DNA of 64,000 nt from Saturnia japonica. Lineage: Eukaryota > Arthropoda > Insecta > Lepidoptera > Saturniidae. Made by a program: the position numbers and the translations under genes. Every line of letters begins with the position of its first letter. The stretch's first letter is position 1. The stretch is from contig CM065309.1 of the NCBI GenBank assembly GCA_033032175.1, positions 7,378,001 to 7,442,000 of the forward strand, given 5' to 3'. The notes beneath the pieces are model-generated. The model saw nothing but the letters and a program-made list of their open reading frames with translations, searched no databases and had not been told where the DNA came from. Below, piece after piece: positions 11,711-22,571 of this stretch.

Positions 11711-12329
11711 TGGCCGCTCCAAACTCACGTCGTGAAGTCGCGGCGAGAATTCACGACGTGAGCTCAGCGCGACGCGAACTACTCTCCACACTCGCAATGT
11801 TCACAGTCGGGTTCAGCCGGTCCACGCACTCGTAGTAATCGTACTCTAACTTTAGCTGCTGCGTCTTTGAATCTATGTGCACAGGCATTTTATAATAATT
11901 TGGCTAATAAAGTTATTAAACAACCAAAGAAAAATCAGATGGTGGATAACGAGTACACATCACAACATAACGAGTAATTTACGATTTATACATGTTTATT
12001 TTAATATATTATAGCTAAAATACCGTTAAAAATGTCAATATTATCATAAATGTACAATTATTTTAACATTTAATAGAATTATTACAATACGATGTTAGTT
12101 TAGCATATTTAATTTATTAATAATCAAACTGCGACGCCGTGAATGGATAAACGTTCGCGCTGTTCACGTGGTGAGGCCGCAAACCCTTTGACGCGGACAC
12201 AAAAAAACCGTTTTAGAACGGAAACCGAGACTTCGAACAGGCGAAAACTCCATAAACAGGCGTGAAATCCGTCCACACTTGCGTTCACGCCCTTTCACGG
12301 GTGTTCACGGCGTGAGTCTAGAGCGGTTA
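11711..12329. mobile_element. Harbinger-like DNA transposon relic with TIRs and TAA target duplication
   Basis: Ends are imperfect inverted repeats: tggccgctccaaactcacgt at the left and, on the opposite strand at the right, taaccgctctagactcacgc. Both are flanked by TAA (11708-11710 and 12330-12332), as expected for PIF/Harbinger elements. Sub-terminal DNA is rich in the words ttcacg, gtgaac and cgtgag, likely transposase binding sites. Internally, 11845-11978 reads TLTLAAASLNLCAQAFYNNL then ANKVIKQPKKNQ to a stop; this may be the decayed N-terminus of an element protein, not confirmed. 619 bp, not autonomous. Confidence 0.55.
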
Positions 12330-12645
12330 TAAAGTTCTCTTATTATATTATTCGATTTATACAACGTTTTTAGTATAGAAACTAGATTCAAATTACCGTT
12401 GGATGTAAAACTCTTTCAGGTTGTGCCACCATGTGTAGTCCATGACGATCATTGAATCTTTTAGAACCAATATAGTCAAACTGTCACTTAATTTACGTTG
12501 TTTACCTATAGGCGATACCCACTCTAGAATCATTTTACTTTTTTATATTATAGCAAATTGACGGTACCGTTCCTAATAGTGAACATCAACAATCTAGCGA
12601 CGGTCATCGTTGTCATACCAGTCTACATAAATATCTGTTTACGTT

Positions 12646-12905
12646 ATGCTTGAAGGACCCAATGTCGTAAGAAGGAGAGAACATATTAGCTGGGAGATTA
12701 TTCCACAAATTTATGTATTTAGTAACGTCTGCATCATTACAAAGGTGGACAGCCCATCACTTCATTCTATCCAAGGCATCGAGCAGTTATTTTACGGGTC
12801 CATCCCAGAGATGCGAACAGTATTCCCACACGGCCGAACTTGTGATCTGCCTTGTACAAGAAGGCAAAGTTGACTGGGCGTGAAAAGCCATCTCACCCAA
12901 TGTCC
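12646..12905 (-). pseudogene. LINE reverse transcriptase C-terminal relic
   Basis: The minus strand reads SAVWEYCSHLWDGPVK, a stop, LLDALDRMK and then, after a gap, YINLWNNLPANMFSPSYDIG. The EYCSHLW.G....L..LDR..R pattern followed by LWN.LP..VF...YD is the thumb/C-terminal region of Jockey-like non-LTR reverse transcriptases. The part between the two blocks is deleted and stops are present. It lies just upstream of the first beat exon found and has no role in it. Confidence 0.6.
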
Positions 12906-13040
12906 CAGTTGAGGTCGCTGTGAATATACACGAACCTTGGATATTGAGGCTGTGGACTCGAGTAGGGAGATGAAAACGGAAAAAATGCTACATCATATAT
13001 GTAGTTACATAGACACTCCTATAAATTGTTTTATTTTCAG

Positions 13041-13246
13041 AATCACTACTGCTAAGGATAGTTCGCGTGTCCGTACCTACGTACAGGGTGCGTGGACAGC
13101 CAGCACAGCTCGAGTGCGACTACGAACTAGGAGCGGACAGGCTATACTCCGTAAAATGGTATCGAGATAACGAAGAGTTCTATAGATATATACCCAAATA
13201 TGAACCTCCGAAACACGCTTACAAACTAGATGGGATCAAAGTTGAT
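13041..13246 (+). CDS. beat: beaten path (beat) family protein, exon with first half of Ig domain 1
   Basis: Beat proteins are secreted or membrane-tethered Ig-superfamily proteins that act in axon guidance and neuromuscular target choice, typically by binding Side-family receptors. This exon follows a clean acceptor (tgttttattttcag) and reads SLLLRIVRVSVPTYRVRG, then QPAQLECDYELGADRLYSVK, then WYRDNEEFYRYIPKYEPP; the LYSVKWYRDNEEFYRY block is the family hallmark. The first Ig cysteine is in LEC and the core Trp in VKW. It ends KVD|gtaagt in phase 0. It starts in phase 1, so an upstream exon with the start codon and signal peptide must exist; I did not find it. Which beat paralogue this is cannot be told by eye. 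Confidence 0.85.
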
Positions 13247-14039
13247 GTAAGTAATTTATGTATTAGTCTCTTGGTCAAAGAGATTATTTAAAAGGTACCT
13301 TAGTAACTCTGCTACAATCATAAGCTCCATAGCGTTCTATTTCACTCTCTCCCTCTCTCTCTCTATGTCTTATAAACGTAAAAGGTAAATTATTTTCACG
13401 AAGACACTCAAAGACAATAAAATATGTTAATAATTTATTATCTATACAATTAATAAAAATTTTGTGTCTGTTTGTTCTGGGTAATCTCTGAAACGGTTGG
13501 AACGATCTTGACGGGACTTTCACTGATAGATAGCTGATGATTAACGACCGTTTTCAATAACATACCTTAGTTTACTATCCCCGAATAGTACATATTTATA
13601 ATGAATACTATCTTTAACTTAAAACAGATATCGGCTTCCCTCTTATTTATTCAAGCTGTAGGATATAGATATATATTATGTAGATACGAAAAACTCTTCA
13701 TTGATAGGATATTGTAAAAAAAGGAAGTACAAAAGGTTATATTTGTCTATCTTTGGTAAGTGAAACAACGAACAAATAGGTTATTGAAAACGGCCGATAG
13801 GGAGTAACTTAGGCGACTTTTATTTTAGAAAAAGAATTAGTGTTACGCACATATTTAAAAAAACTAGTCATGGTGAATCAATTCGGGCAATTAAATGGAC
13901 TATGCTGAATCAACCATAAGAGATATAGCAAATTAATGTACTACATAATCATAAGCATTAAAAATACCTATAAAAAATTCCGGGAGAATATACATCTATC
14001 TTCTAGGGAACATACACAATAAGCATTTTTGTCTTTAAA

Positions 14040-14114
14040 ATAGCCGGGAGTGGGGGAGCAAGATTCGCGTGGGCATTCTGCAGTCCACGTGAGCGAAGCC
14101 ACGGGTACAGCTAG
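14040..14114 (+). mobile_element. Helitron-like 3' end
   Basis: Reads gtgagcgaagccacgggtac then agCTAG^T, the family 3' terminus. The upstream body is not clearly delimited, perhaps starting near 13970. Confidence 0.4.
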
Positions 14115-15095
14115 TTTATAATATAACTCAACAATACAATTTTTATTAAAAAACACAACCAACTACAATTATTTTGAAGAAGGTTCAATGCCAATGAAAT
14201 TAAAATGGAGCCACCCTTGAAGTATCCCCTTCATCTAAATCGGTTCATAAACAAATAAGTTACGACTGAAAATCCATAAAAAATACATTCGAATTTATAA
14301 CCTCCGTCTTTATTTAAGCCGGTTAATAATAAAAATAAATAAAACCATAAACACTTTATAATAAATACTTTAAAATATTATAGAAATTCGAATTTTTAAT
14401 AAATAAATAATAAGTATAGATTCTTTATTTATTTTCAACGCCTAGGTAAAGTATACATTAAAAAAAAATCTTAAAATTTGTTTAATATCACCATAATAAA
14501 AATAACCATTCGATAAATTGACATGTTATGTTTTTTCCTAAGTTGTACTCAAACAAAATATACAAACAACTATTTTTGTATTGACATCGGAAAATGGGTT
14601 AGGTACTTATGAAAAACGATCAAATAACACACGGTGACATTTTACTAACCCAAGCGTATGTGTTACACGTGTGTTGTGAAAGTAAAGGTTACAAAGTGAA
14701 AATAACAAGCCGAAAGCACACAACCAAGCGACACGTAAGCATACTATAATACAATAAGATCTCCACAATATTATCGATAATCGTCAAGACCAAATCTACT
14801 TACATGTTGATTTTAAATTCAAATTTAAAAATAAATATATTTTTATAGATCTTTAAACCATGGAATTAATAATATTGCTTCGGAAAAAAAAAATCCATTT
14901 CCTTTTGCGTTGCTAATCTCTCCTAAATTAGTCTTATTTATTCCATAAAAGAAATGCTTCTTTGTAAAATGTTAATGGTTTAGTCATGGATTATAGATAG
15001 CTACTTCACAACAGAATAGTAGGGCAAAAATTACCTTAGCAACTTTAGCAACTGAGGAGACTTCTACTATCACAATTACTCAAGTTTAAAAAAAA

Positions 15096-15300
15096 TCTAT
15101 ATTAGTAAATCTGTAGTTCTTCCTGTCTGTACTTCTGTAATTTTTCCAAAATTTCCCTATAGGCACACTATATGAACAATACTGATCACGAATATACTAT
15201 TAAAAAAAATGTTCTCTGTCTGTTTGTATATCCGGATTTAACTCAAATCGGCTAGATTAGTTCTTATAAAATTTTCTTATAAATTTTTAATTATAAATAA
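15096..15300 (+). mobile_element. Helitron-like element (family B), 5' part
   Basis: A^TCTATATTAGTAAATCTGTA matches the 5' end of the element at 6293-6785, and the text that follows (ctgtaatttttccaaaattt, atccggatttaactcaaa) parallels 4880-5010. No 3' terminus of the family found; 5' fragment only. Confidence 0.45.
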
Positions 15301-16048
15301 TGTAAAGACATCAAGATTACCTCTCTTCTATCTTTATTATGTATAAACTTTCCGAATATAATTAACTGAGAAATAAAAGAAAAACGTTTAAAACTGTGAA
15401 AAATTTTCTTTGGTTAAAAGTGTACGCTATAAATTATAAATTGTAAAATTAATGTGCCTTAAGGCGTTTAAGAAAAGTTTCTTGACAAAACTCTCACGTT
15501 ACAAATTTAAAGCCTGGAGCAAAGCACTCGTTCGCGACAAATTATATTATGAATATGTATATTTGAATTAACGTTTTACATTTATTTTATATTATACATG
15601 CCCTCTTACTCATCGGTGAACAAGGTTTTTACTAATTAAATGGCGAAAGATGTAGAATTCTTGTCGTTGTAGAGAATCTAATCTTGCGAGGTTTTTGCTT
15701 AATAATTCATCCTTTTCAAGTAAAGCAAAAACATAAGACAATACAACCATCTACAGAAGGCTCGCTACGTCTGTTGCGACGTATATTGAACACCTTATCT
15801 TGCCTTTGAGCAAGTACCACATTTGATAAGCAAATAATAATAATATTGATTAAAAATTTAAGAGAATTAAGAAATATCAATGAAATAAAATAATATAGTA
15901 AATCTCAAGACATTGATAATTTCCTCCTGAGGATATAACGCTGGCTGAGGATGTTTAGCATAAGGCATCTGCCACTCAGTCTGCGAACACCTAAGCCGGT
16001 AAACCAAGAGTGCGCATAAAATGGAGAGATTAAATTAAACTATTCATC

Positions 16049-16285
16049 ATGCGCACATATTTTTACATTAGCAAACTAGAACCAGATAAGACCATGTACT
16101 GCAAGAAGCTTCACGAACAGTTCACCATAAAATATCCAGAACTAGAAGTTTCCACACAAAGAATTGCTGACCAAAGACGAGTAATTATCAAAAATGGATT
16201 ACTATCTGATGAAGCTATTAACAACTTAAAATGTGAGTTCTTGCAGGATGAATTTAAAATCGAAAATGTACTCCACTTGGCCTAG
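16049..16285 (+). pseudogene. LINE-type ORF fragment
   Basis: A 78-residue open stretch contains CKKLHEQFTIKYPELEVSTQ then RIADQRRVIIKNGLLSDEAI. The 'Q R.ADQRR.I..N..L' pattern is what I associate with the region upstream of the reverse-transcriptase domain in some insect non-LTR elements. No RT motifs follow, and the flanks have stops. It sits inside a beat intron on the sense strand; there is no sign that it is spliced in. The family call is tentative. Confidence 0.35.
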
Positions 16286-17814
16286 GTCCATGGTTTTCAT
16301 AATTACCAAAACTCTTATAGTTTTGAGAAAAATAAAGAATCGAAAATAATAATAATACAACATAATACAGTCTTCGGTATTAGGTACAAAAGGGTGACTG
16401 ACATTATTAATATTCTTGATATGTTTTGTAAGCTATAAAGCATCAAGAATAATTTACTTTGCTGAATTTACTTTATTTATTATTAACATAATCAATATCT
16501 TTTAACATAATCTATATCTTTACAAAATACCAGAAAACGAAAAGGTATGAGTGCTATCCAAGGCAAATTATATCCAATACGTTGAAAGGTTTCTTGAAAT
16601 CTTATTCTCTGAAGAGGTATATAGTTCAGTTATCTATTCTTAGAGTACAATAGGGGAGGACGGTGAACACTCACAAAAGATAGGAGGACAGAAATGAGCC
16701 GAAAGCCACAAAATCCATACGAGAATTCTCAAGTATCTAACCTAGTGGAAACATCTCGACAATATTACGCGATGTAGACAGATGTCTGAGTAATGTATTG
16801 AAAGGGTATAATAGACGGTAATGTTTAATATATAGAGAAATATTCGATCCAACTTTATTTTAGGGATATTATATTTCATTGAATGGTTTTTCTTATCTCG
16901 ATATAAAGATATATATCCTGATGAAATCGATACATTAATACGTGAAGAGAAAATTTTGTACCATTTTTAAGGATAGATAAATTTTGTCCGCACGGAGGAG
17001 TTTGAGATTTGACATGTCAAAGTTTATATATAGAAGAATTACAGAAAACTAAAATTTACATATCTAAACATGTTTAATATGTGTAACAAATACATTAAAT
17101 TAAACTAAGTAGAACTGTCATTATTTAAAATCATACTGCTAATTTCAAACAGATTACTACTTGATTACAGATAATTACTGACATATTGACCCTAATAAAA
17201 CAGAATTCTAATAAAAATATATGCAATGTTATAGAGGTATAATGATTTAACTAAAGAACCTTAATAACGTTCACACTTTAAATTTTATCAACGAATTTTA
17301 ACTACTAGGCGACCACTTTAATAAAAACGCAAAGTTTACATTAAACATATACTTATGGGTTATCCGTGAATATTTTAGTTCGTAAAGTATGTACTTTGAT
17401 TAAAATAAATAAATAGGTAAATCAGAATTATAAAATCTATCCAGCCAGTATTACTTAAATAATTATGAAAGTAATTATTATACATATAACCTTTCAAAAT
17501 AAAAGCATTACAAAATTATAGATTCATTTAATATTGTAAAATTAAATAACGATGTCTAATTATTAAATTAAATAACTTTACAATTACTCCAGACTTACAA
17601 ATTAGTAGCGTTTCGATGTAATTCAACTCATAATTTACCAATTTCTGAATAAACAGTGGAGTGTAGACTAATAAATCAACATTAAATGTTCGTCCATTAA
17701 ATAATATAATTACTGCTATTATATTAAGGTGGAGATAAACAAATTTTATAATTGAAGTAGACTTTCCTTCATTGGAGTGAGTTATACTTACATAATCTTA
17801 ACTTTATTTTTTTT

Positions 17815-18010
17815 ATAAAACAAATTTGGCAAACAAGTATACGGCCGCCTGATGGTAACTACCGTAGCCTATGGAGGCTTGAATACCACAGGTATCACTA
17901 ACTCGTTGCCGACCTTGAACCCACCCTACCCCAAGGAGCTCTCGAAACCTTATTTTTTATACGGTGGAAGTATTCGACCAGTTGAACTGCGTCAAGTAGG
18001 AAAAAATCTC
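17815..18010 (+). repeat. Common lepidopteran dispersed repeat
   Basis: Phrases ggcaaacaagtatacggccg, cctgatggtaactaccgtag and gttgccgaccttgaaccc define a repeat also present at 55330-55460 (plus strand) and, reversed, at 32230-32350. The small open frame it carries is not a gene. Confidence 0.55.
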
Positions 18011-18368
18011 CAAATAAATTTCTTTATGCGTCCCACTTAAAAATATCTTAGATGCGCGCCCTACCTTTAATAGATTGATTTGACGATATAATGCAAAATA
18101 ATATAAGAGTTAATGGTATAATTCTAAATATTAAGAACATTTTTATGGAAAATTACTCTGCTATAGTTAGTATACTAAATACAATCAATAGCGATATCCA
18201 AGAGAATCTTTACTGTAATATTGACTTATATAAAAATGTTAATGTTAATTGATTTATTTTCACACAGTATATTAGGGAGTTAGAATAAATGATAATGGAT
18301 TCAGATGGGATAATAGCTTATTTTTCAAATTTCTTTAACCTAATTATAAGGGGTAAATTTCTACGCAG

Positions 18369-18504
18369 TTACAAAAGTCGGATGACAGAAGAGTAGTTCT
18401 ACACCAGGTGACGCTAAAATCTACTGGAGTCTACCGATGCGAGGTCTCTGCGGAAGCACCGAGCTTTGCTTCAGCAGCCGGTGAAGGAAGAATGGAAGTT
18501 ATTT
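18369..18504 (+). CDS. beat: beat family protein, exon with second half of Ig domain 1
   Basis: Acceptor ctacgcag, donor gtaagt. Reads LQKSDDRRVVLHQVTLKSTG, then VYRCEVSAEAPSFASAAGEG. VYRCEV supplies the second disulphide cysteine of Ig domain 1, in the D-x-G-x-Y-x-C type position (here STGVYRC), and SAEAP is typical of beat proteins. The start is in phase 0 with the previous exon; the end is phase 1 (one base, T, joins AC of the next exon to give Tyr). 136 bp. Confidence 0.85.
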
Positions 18505-18844
18505 GTAAGTTGAAATTTCTATTAAACACGGTTTCAAAAATGACATCTTTCACTATTAGGTAAGTAGCATGAAAATTAAAGATTATATAACACAAATGAT
18601 TGTTGAAATAAATGTAAGATTAATTATGAAACAAAAATGTCGTACAATAATTGTTTATAAATAAAAAATATACCATTACGATACACTACTGATTACTAAG
18701 TAAACACAGCATGTAGCAACATAGACAAGCCTTGTCGTAAATATAAGGTAATGTTTTGTATGTACTGTTACAATATTACTTAGTATAGTTGTAGATAATA
18801 CATTCTTAGATACTAACAACTTGCTTTACTTGAATATAGTACAA

Positions 18845-18970
18845 TTTGCATAAGTTCAAGGACCATCTCAAGTAGGTTTTACTGTTAAAAGGGTGAAATA
18901 TTATGTCAGTGATAGTGATGTCTGGAATAAGTGCCTCTCTCCGCATCCACAAAATTATCAATATTATAAA
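18845..18970 (+). repeat. LINE 3' end fragment
   Basis: Shares cataagttcaaggaccatct and gatagtgatgtctgga with the LINE tail at 21905-21995, i.e. the extreme C-terminus and 3' UTR of the same element family. In intron 2 of the beat gene. The rest of this 1.2-kb intron (18505-19691) shows nothing else. Confidence 0.5.
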
Positions 18971-19691
18971 TGATTAATAACTGTATATGTTAATTTATCT
19001 CAAATGCCTTCATAAGGCATAAATTGATAAAGTATTTTTTGGTTTTAATTATAATTATATGAAGCGCCATTCTACGAAGCATCATCATACATCAATTATT
19101 ATATTCCATCGTTTTCAACAAATAAAACATTTTAAGGTTTCTCCAATGCCTAAAGGAAAGAAGAATTTATTGTTTTTTACTTTAATAATAAATAATAATT
19201 ACCTTTCTTTGAAACCAACCATTTAATTAGTCGTGAGTGATACATATTTCATACCTTACATGAGCAATATTAGTTTAGCTTTGAAAAAATGTTTCCTTTA
19301 ATCATACAAACGTGTATAACAAAAGGAATCCATTCGAATTCCGTGTTTGTTTTATTTGCAAACCATGTTTTTAAAACAATATTGTCGCTTTACAGTTTAT
19401 TTCTTAAACATTTTTATGTGTTTTAATAATTCTATTGCTTCTTCATGAAAATATTTCGATAGCTATGACTTTTATTTCATTATACTGGATTTTAGAGCGA
19501 CATCGATTTGTCTTAATTTCATTCTTTGATATACCTACTAGACAAAAATGTATTTAGACTATTTGTAACTCTTCATTTGCAATAATCTAACTATTTAATA
19601 CTTATTTCCTATTTATTTATAATATGTTGATCAACATTTCTACACATTTCACAGTTCCAAAATGAATAAAAAACGTTTCTATTAACTTTAG

Positions 19692-19825
19692 ACTTACCCA
19701 GAGAAGGCCCAAGAATAACAGGAAATGAGCAAGAAAATAGAAGAGGGGATACAATGTTCTTGAACTGTACGTCAGGAAGGTCGTACCCTGCAGCAGTTTT
19801 GAGTTGGGACATCGACGGCGAAAAG
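19692..19825 (+). CDS. beat: beat family protein, exon with start of Ig domain 2
   Basis: Acceptor attaactttag, donor gtaatt. Reads (Y)LPREGPRITGNEQENRRG, then DTMFLNCTSGRSYPAAVLSW, then DIDGEK. The NCTSGRS.PA..L.W.I.GE pattern is the conserved start of the second Ig-like domain of beat proteins; NCT is also an N-glycosylation sequon. Phase 1 in, phase 0 out, 134 bp. Oddity: the last 52 bp of this exon and its donor are duplicated 2.5 kb downstream. Confidence 0.85.
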
Positions 19826-20062
19826 GTAATTTTTATTTTTAAAACAACGACGCAGGGGTCAGTTCTTTTGTGAATGTCAGCTAATTTGCAGGTCACTGAA
19901 TATATTTCATACAGGGCTTTGACTTAATATATAAAAAGTTTAAAAACCGTATTTTTCTTTTCTGTTTGTAATAATTGCTTTAGCAGCGCTGATTATATTC
20001 TGTACGTACCTATATAAGCATAACCAATTAATATAAATGCTGCTTCCATCGAACGTTTATTA

Positions 20063-21369
20063 TACAAGGTGTCCAGAAAGGGTATCGGGTATTTGTTTTC
20101 GCGCCATATTCGAAACGGGGCGTCTAATGGGTGCGGGGAGGGGTTCGTGGAGTCCGCCATTTTGTGGAGTTTTAGTCACGATGGAACAGTACTGGGGGAC
20201 GCATCGCACATTTTGCGTACGAGCGTATTATCGTAATGGTGATTCAATAGTGACTGCTCAACGTCTCTATCGTGCGGAATATCGTACACGCCACGCGCCA
20301 AGTGACGATAGCATTAGGAAATGGATCAGGATGTTCGAGAATACAGGTGCGACAGTTAAAATTCAAAACTCTGGTCGTCCTCGTTCAGTTCGCGATGAAG
20401 AAACAATTGAAGAAGTTGAGGCGTCGGTTCGTCAAAATCCGTCTTTATCCATCCGAAAGCGAAGCCAAGCGTTGAACATCAAAAAATCGTCTTTACATTC
20501 GATTTTAAAGAAAGACTTACATCTAAAAGCCTATAAAATTCAATTGGTTCAAGAATTGAAGGATACGGACTATGCTAATCGACTGAATTTTGCGAACGAA
20601 ATGCTGCAGCGATTTAACAATTTTAACAACATACTGTTCTGTGACGAAGCAAATTTTCACCTGAATGGTCATGTTAATAAGTAGAATTGTCGGTACTGGG
20701 CAGTGGCGAATCCGAGACGAAAGCATGAACGACCCCTGCATAGCCCAAAGGTCGTTGTTTGGGCCGCTATGTCTGCTAAAGGCATAATTGGTCCTTATTT
20801 TCATGAAGATCAACGAGGCCGAGCAATTAATGTGAATAGTGACCGTTATTGCGATATGTTGCGAAATTTTTTGGTCCCAGAGTTGCAGGAGTTTGCAGGT
20901 TTCAACTCAAGAACGTGGTTCCAGCAAGATGGGGCCACTTGCCATACCTCAAATGACTCAATGGAAGTTGTTAACGAATTATTCCCTAATAAAGTCATTT
21001 CGCGAAGGGGTAACATCAACTGGCCTCCCAGAAGCCCCGACCTTAGCCCGCTTGACTATTTTGCATGGGAATACCTTAAAAGTAAGGTTTATCAAAACAA
21101 TCCGACGAATCTAACCCAGTTAAAGCAAAACATCAGGTCAGAAATGGCAGCAATATCGATAGCTATGTGTCAACGTGTTATCGCCAATCTTCGTTTCCGT
21201 TTAGAAGAGTGCCAGCAACGTAACGGTCATCATTTGGATAACATAATCTTTTCCAAATAATTCTCCAATTCATATGCTAATAATAAACAATAAACTTTTT
21301 TATTGCATAGAAACAATTTTTGTTTCATTGAACTTACAAATACCCGATACCCTTTCTGGACACCTTGTA
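20063..21369 (+). mobile_element. Tc1/mariner DD41D element, copy 1
   Basis: 1307 bp with perfect 34-bp terminal inverted repeats (5' tacaaggtgtccagaaaggg, then tatcgggtatttgt; exact reverse at the right end) flanked by TA target duplications at 20061-20062 and 21370-21371. It lies 237 bp downstream of the beat exon 3 donor, in the same orientation as the gene. Intact termini mean it could in principle be mobilised in trans. Confidence 0.95.
20181..21260 (+). pseudogene. DD41D transposase with premature stop
   Basis: Cut-and-paste transposase of the IS630-Tc1-mariner superfamily, 360 codons from MEQYWGTHRTFCVRAYY. The N-terminal third is helix-turn-helix (SDDSIRKWIRMFENTG, then a KIQNSGRPRSV hook). 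Catalytic Asp are in LFCDEANFHL (residue 155), WFQQDGATCHT (250) and SPDLSPLDYFAW (292); 41 residues separate the last two, hence DD41D, as in the Rosa/Visitor-type lineage. A TAG at 20682-20684 (codon 168) truncates it between the first and second Asp. The frame is also open upstream through the TIR to 20037, but ATG 20181 fits the family better. Copy 3 has CAG at this codon. Confidence 0.9.
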
Positions 21370-21395
21370 TAACTTATTTTTGGAGGATGTTTATA

Positions 21396-22235
21396 GGTCC
21401 TTACGTATGTAGTTGGCGTTAAACACACATTAAAACCTTGGTGGGATGATTAAGCTTTGCTGCATTTGCAGTACGTAAGATTCGCCAGGTAACAGATATT
21501 GGCATTGCTAAGTTAGTCTACTTCACTTAGTTTCATGGCTTAATGTCTTAAGGTATATTGCTGTGGGGTTCAGTAGCAGAGGTAGATACCATATTTATAT
21601 TACAAAAGCAGGCGATTCGTGCAATTTACAACCTGAGACCTCGTGAATCACTAAAGAATAAATTTCAGGAATATAATACCTTAGCTTTGCCCCCCTAATA
21701 CATACTTGATATCTTAATATATATTCGAAAAAAAAATCGTCAAGTTAGATTTTGTCAAAGATCAGCACAATGTTAATACTTATTATAAATAAAGATAAAT
21801 TAGTCGTACCGTGTTTTAGACTTAGTAAGACTTATTATTATAAGATTTTTAAGTAATAGTGTTAGGATCTATAATAAGATTCTGAATCATATTACTGATT
21901 TGCCGGACAACAAGTTCAAGGACCATGTCAAGCAGGATTTACTGTTATTATTATAGGGTGGATCATTGAGTAAATGATAGTGATGTCTGGAAGTGACTCT
22001 CTCTTTCTCTCTCTCTGTGTGCATGCACAAAATTATTATTATTGTTTTATGTTAACTCTTTTGTATAGAAGTAAAAAAAAGATAAATCCGATCGAGTTTC
22101 TTACCGGTTCTTCTCGATGTCTGGAATATTTTACGAACTGGCAGTAGTGTTTGACGTTCATTAGTGCTTTCTTAGGGCCTAAATTGAATACATATTTTTT
22201 TGATTTTGATTTTGGTTGAACTGGCATTTTTAATC
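21396..22235 (+). pseudogene. Composite mariner 5' TIR and LINE RT tail, duplicated part
   Basis: Starts TA^GGTCCTTACGTATG, the mariner TIR described for 23905. From about 21450 it reads LINE reverse-transcriptase C-terminus: AVRKIRQVTDIGIAKLVYF, then ILQKQAIRAIYN, LRPRESLKNKFQEYNTLALP, and near 21865 NKILNHITDLPDNKFKDHV, followed by a LINE 3' UTR with CT microsatellite. Stops interrupt it. Relative to copy 2 it lacks bases near 21937 that keep the frame ending DLLLKGYY. Jockey-like by motif. Confidence 0.7.
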
Positions 22236-22283
22236 TCAAATATCTGGCGTTTGGTCAGAAAGTCCAAGTTCAAATTTATTTCA

Positions 22284-22334
22284 AGGAAGGTCGTACCCTG
22301 CACAGTTTTGAGTTGGGACATCGACGGCGAAAAG
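22284..22334 (+). pseudogene. Partial copy of beat exon 3
   Basis: The last part of exon 3 (SGRSYPAAVLSWDIDGEK region) without the acceptor or the 5' half of the exon. One base is missing (cctgcacag here, cctgcagcag in the exon), breaking the frame. The donor gtaatt is retained at 22335. Not usable as an exon by itself. Confidence 0.85.
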
Positions 22335-22571
22335 GTAATTTTTATTTTTAAAACAACGACGCAGGGGTCAGTTCTTTTGTGAATGTCAGCTAATTTGCAG
22401 GTCACTGAATATATTTCATACAGGGCTTTGACTTAATATATAAAAAGTTTAAAAACCGTATTTTTCTTTTCTGTTTGTAATAATTGCTTTAGCAGCGCTG
22501 ATTATATTCTGTACGTACCTATATAAGCATAACCAATTAATATAAATGCTGCTTCCATCGAACGTTTATTA

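Larger units (their letters stand above)
13247..18368 (+). other. beat intron 1 (of those visible), 5.1 kb
   Basis: Bounded by gtaagt and ctacgcag, phase 0. It contains a short pyrimidine/CT microsatellite at 13340-13366, Helitron-like scraps, a LINE-derived open fragment at 16049 and a lepidopteran dispersed repeat at 17810. No further coding exon was recognised. The remainder is AT-rich and featureless. Confidence 0.6.
19774..22283 (+). repeat. Tandem duplication unit, copy 1 (2510 bp)
   Basis: Begins inside beat exon 3 (aggaaggtcgtaccctg) and ends ...caaatttatttca, directly followed by the second unit. It holds the exon end, a DD41D element, the 5' TIR of a DD34D mariner and a LINE fragment. 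The copies differ only by a few small changes: one base lost in the exon piece of copy 2, C-run 6 versus 5, A-run 9 versus 10, a 5-bp difference near 21937, and two substitutions near 22160 and 22206. These indels account exactly for the 4-bp length difference. Confidence 0.9.

Noticed and set aside
13340..13366. Regulatory CT-rich (GAGA-type) element
   Set aside because: Short simple-sequence tract in an intron; nothing beyond composition supports a regulatory role.
13284..13523. 79-codon minus-strand gene beside beat exon 1
   Set aside because: Intronic, low-complexity (contains a CT microsatellite), no motif.
20037..20180. Longer N-terminus for the DD41D transposase (start at 20037)
   Set aside because: The upstream frame runs through the terminal inverted repeat and flanking host DNA; the corresponding extension of copy 3 begins in unrelated flank. 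ATG at 20181 is within the element and fits the family length.
22284..22334. Second, alternative copy of beat exon 3
   Set aside because: No acceptor precedes it, the 5' half of the exon is absent and one base is missing, so it cannot encode the domain.
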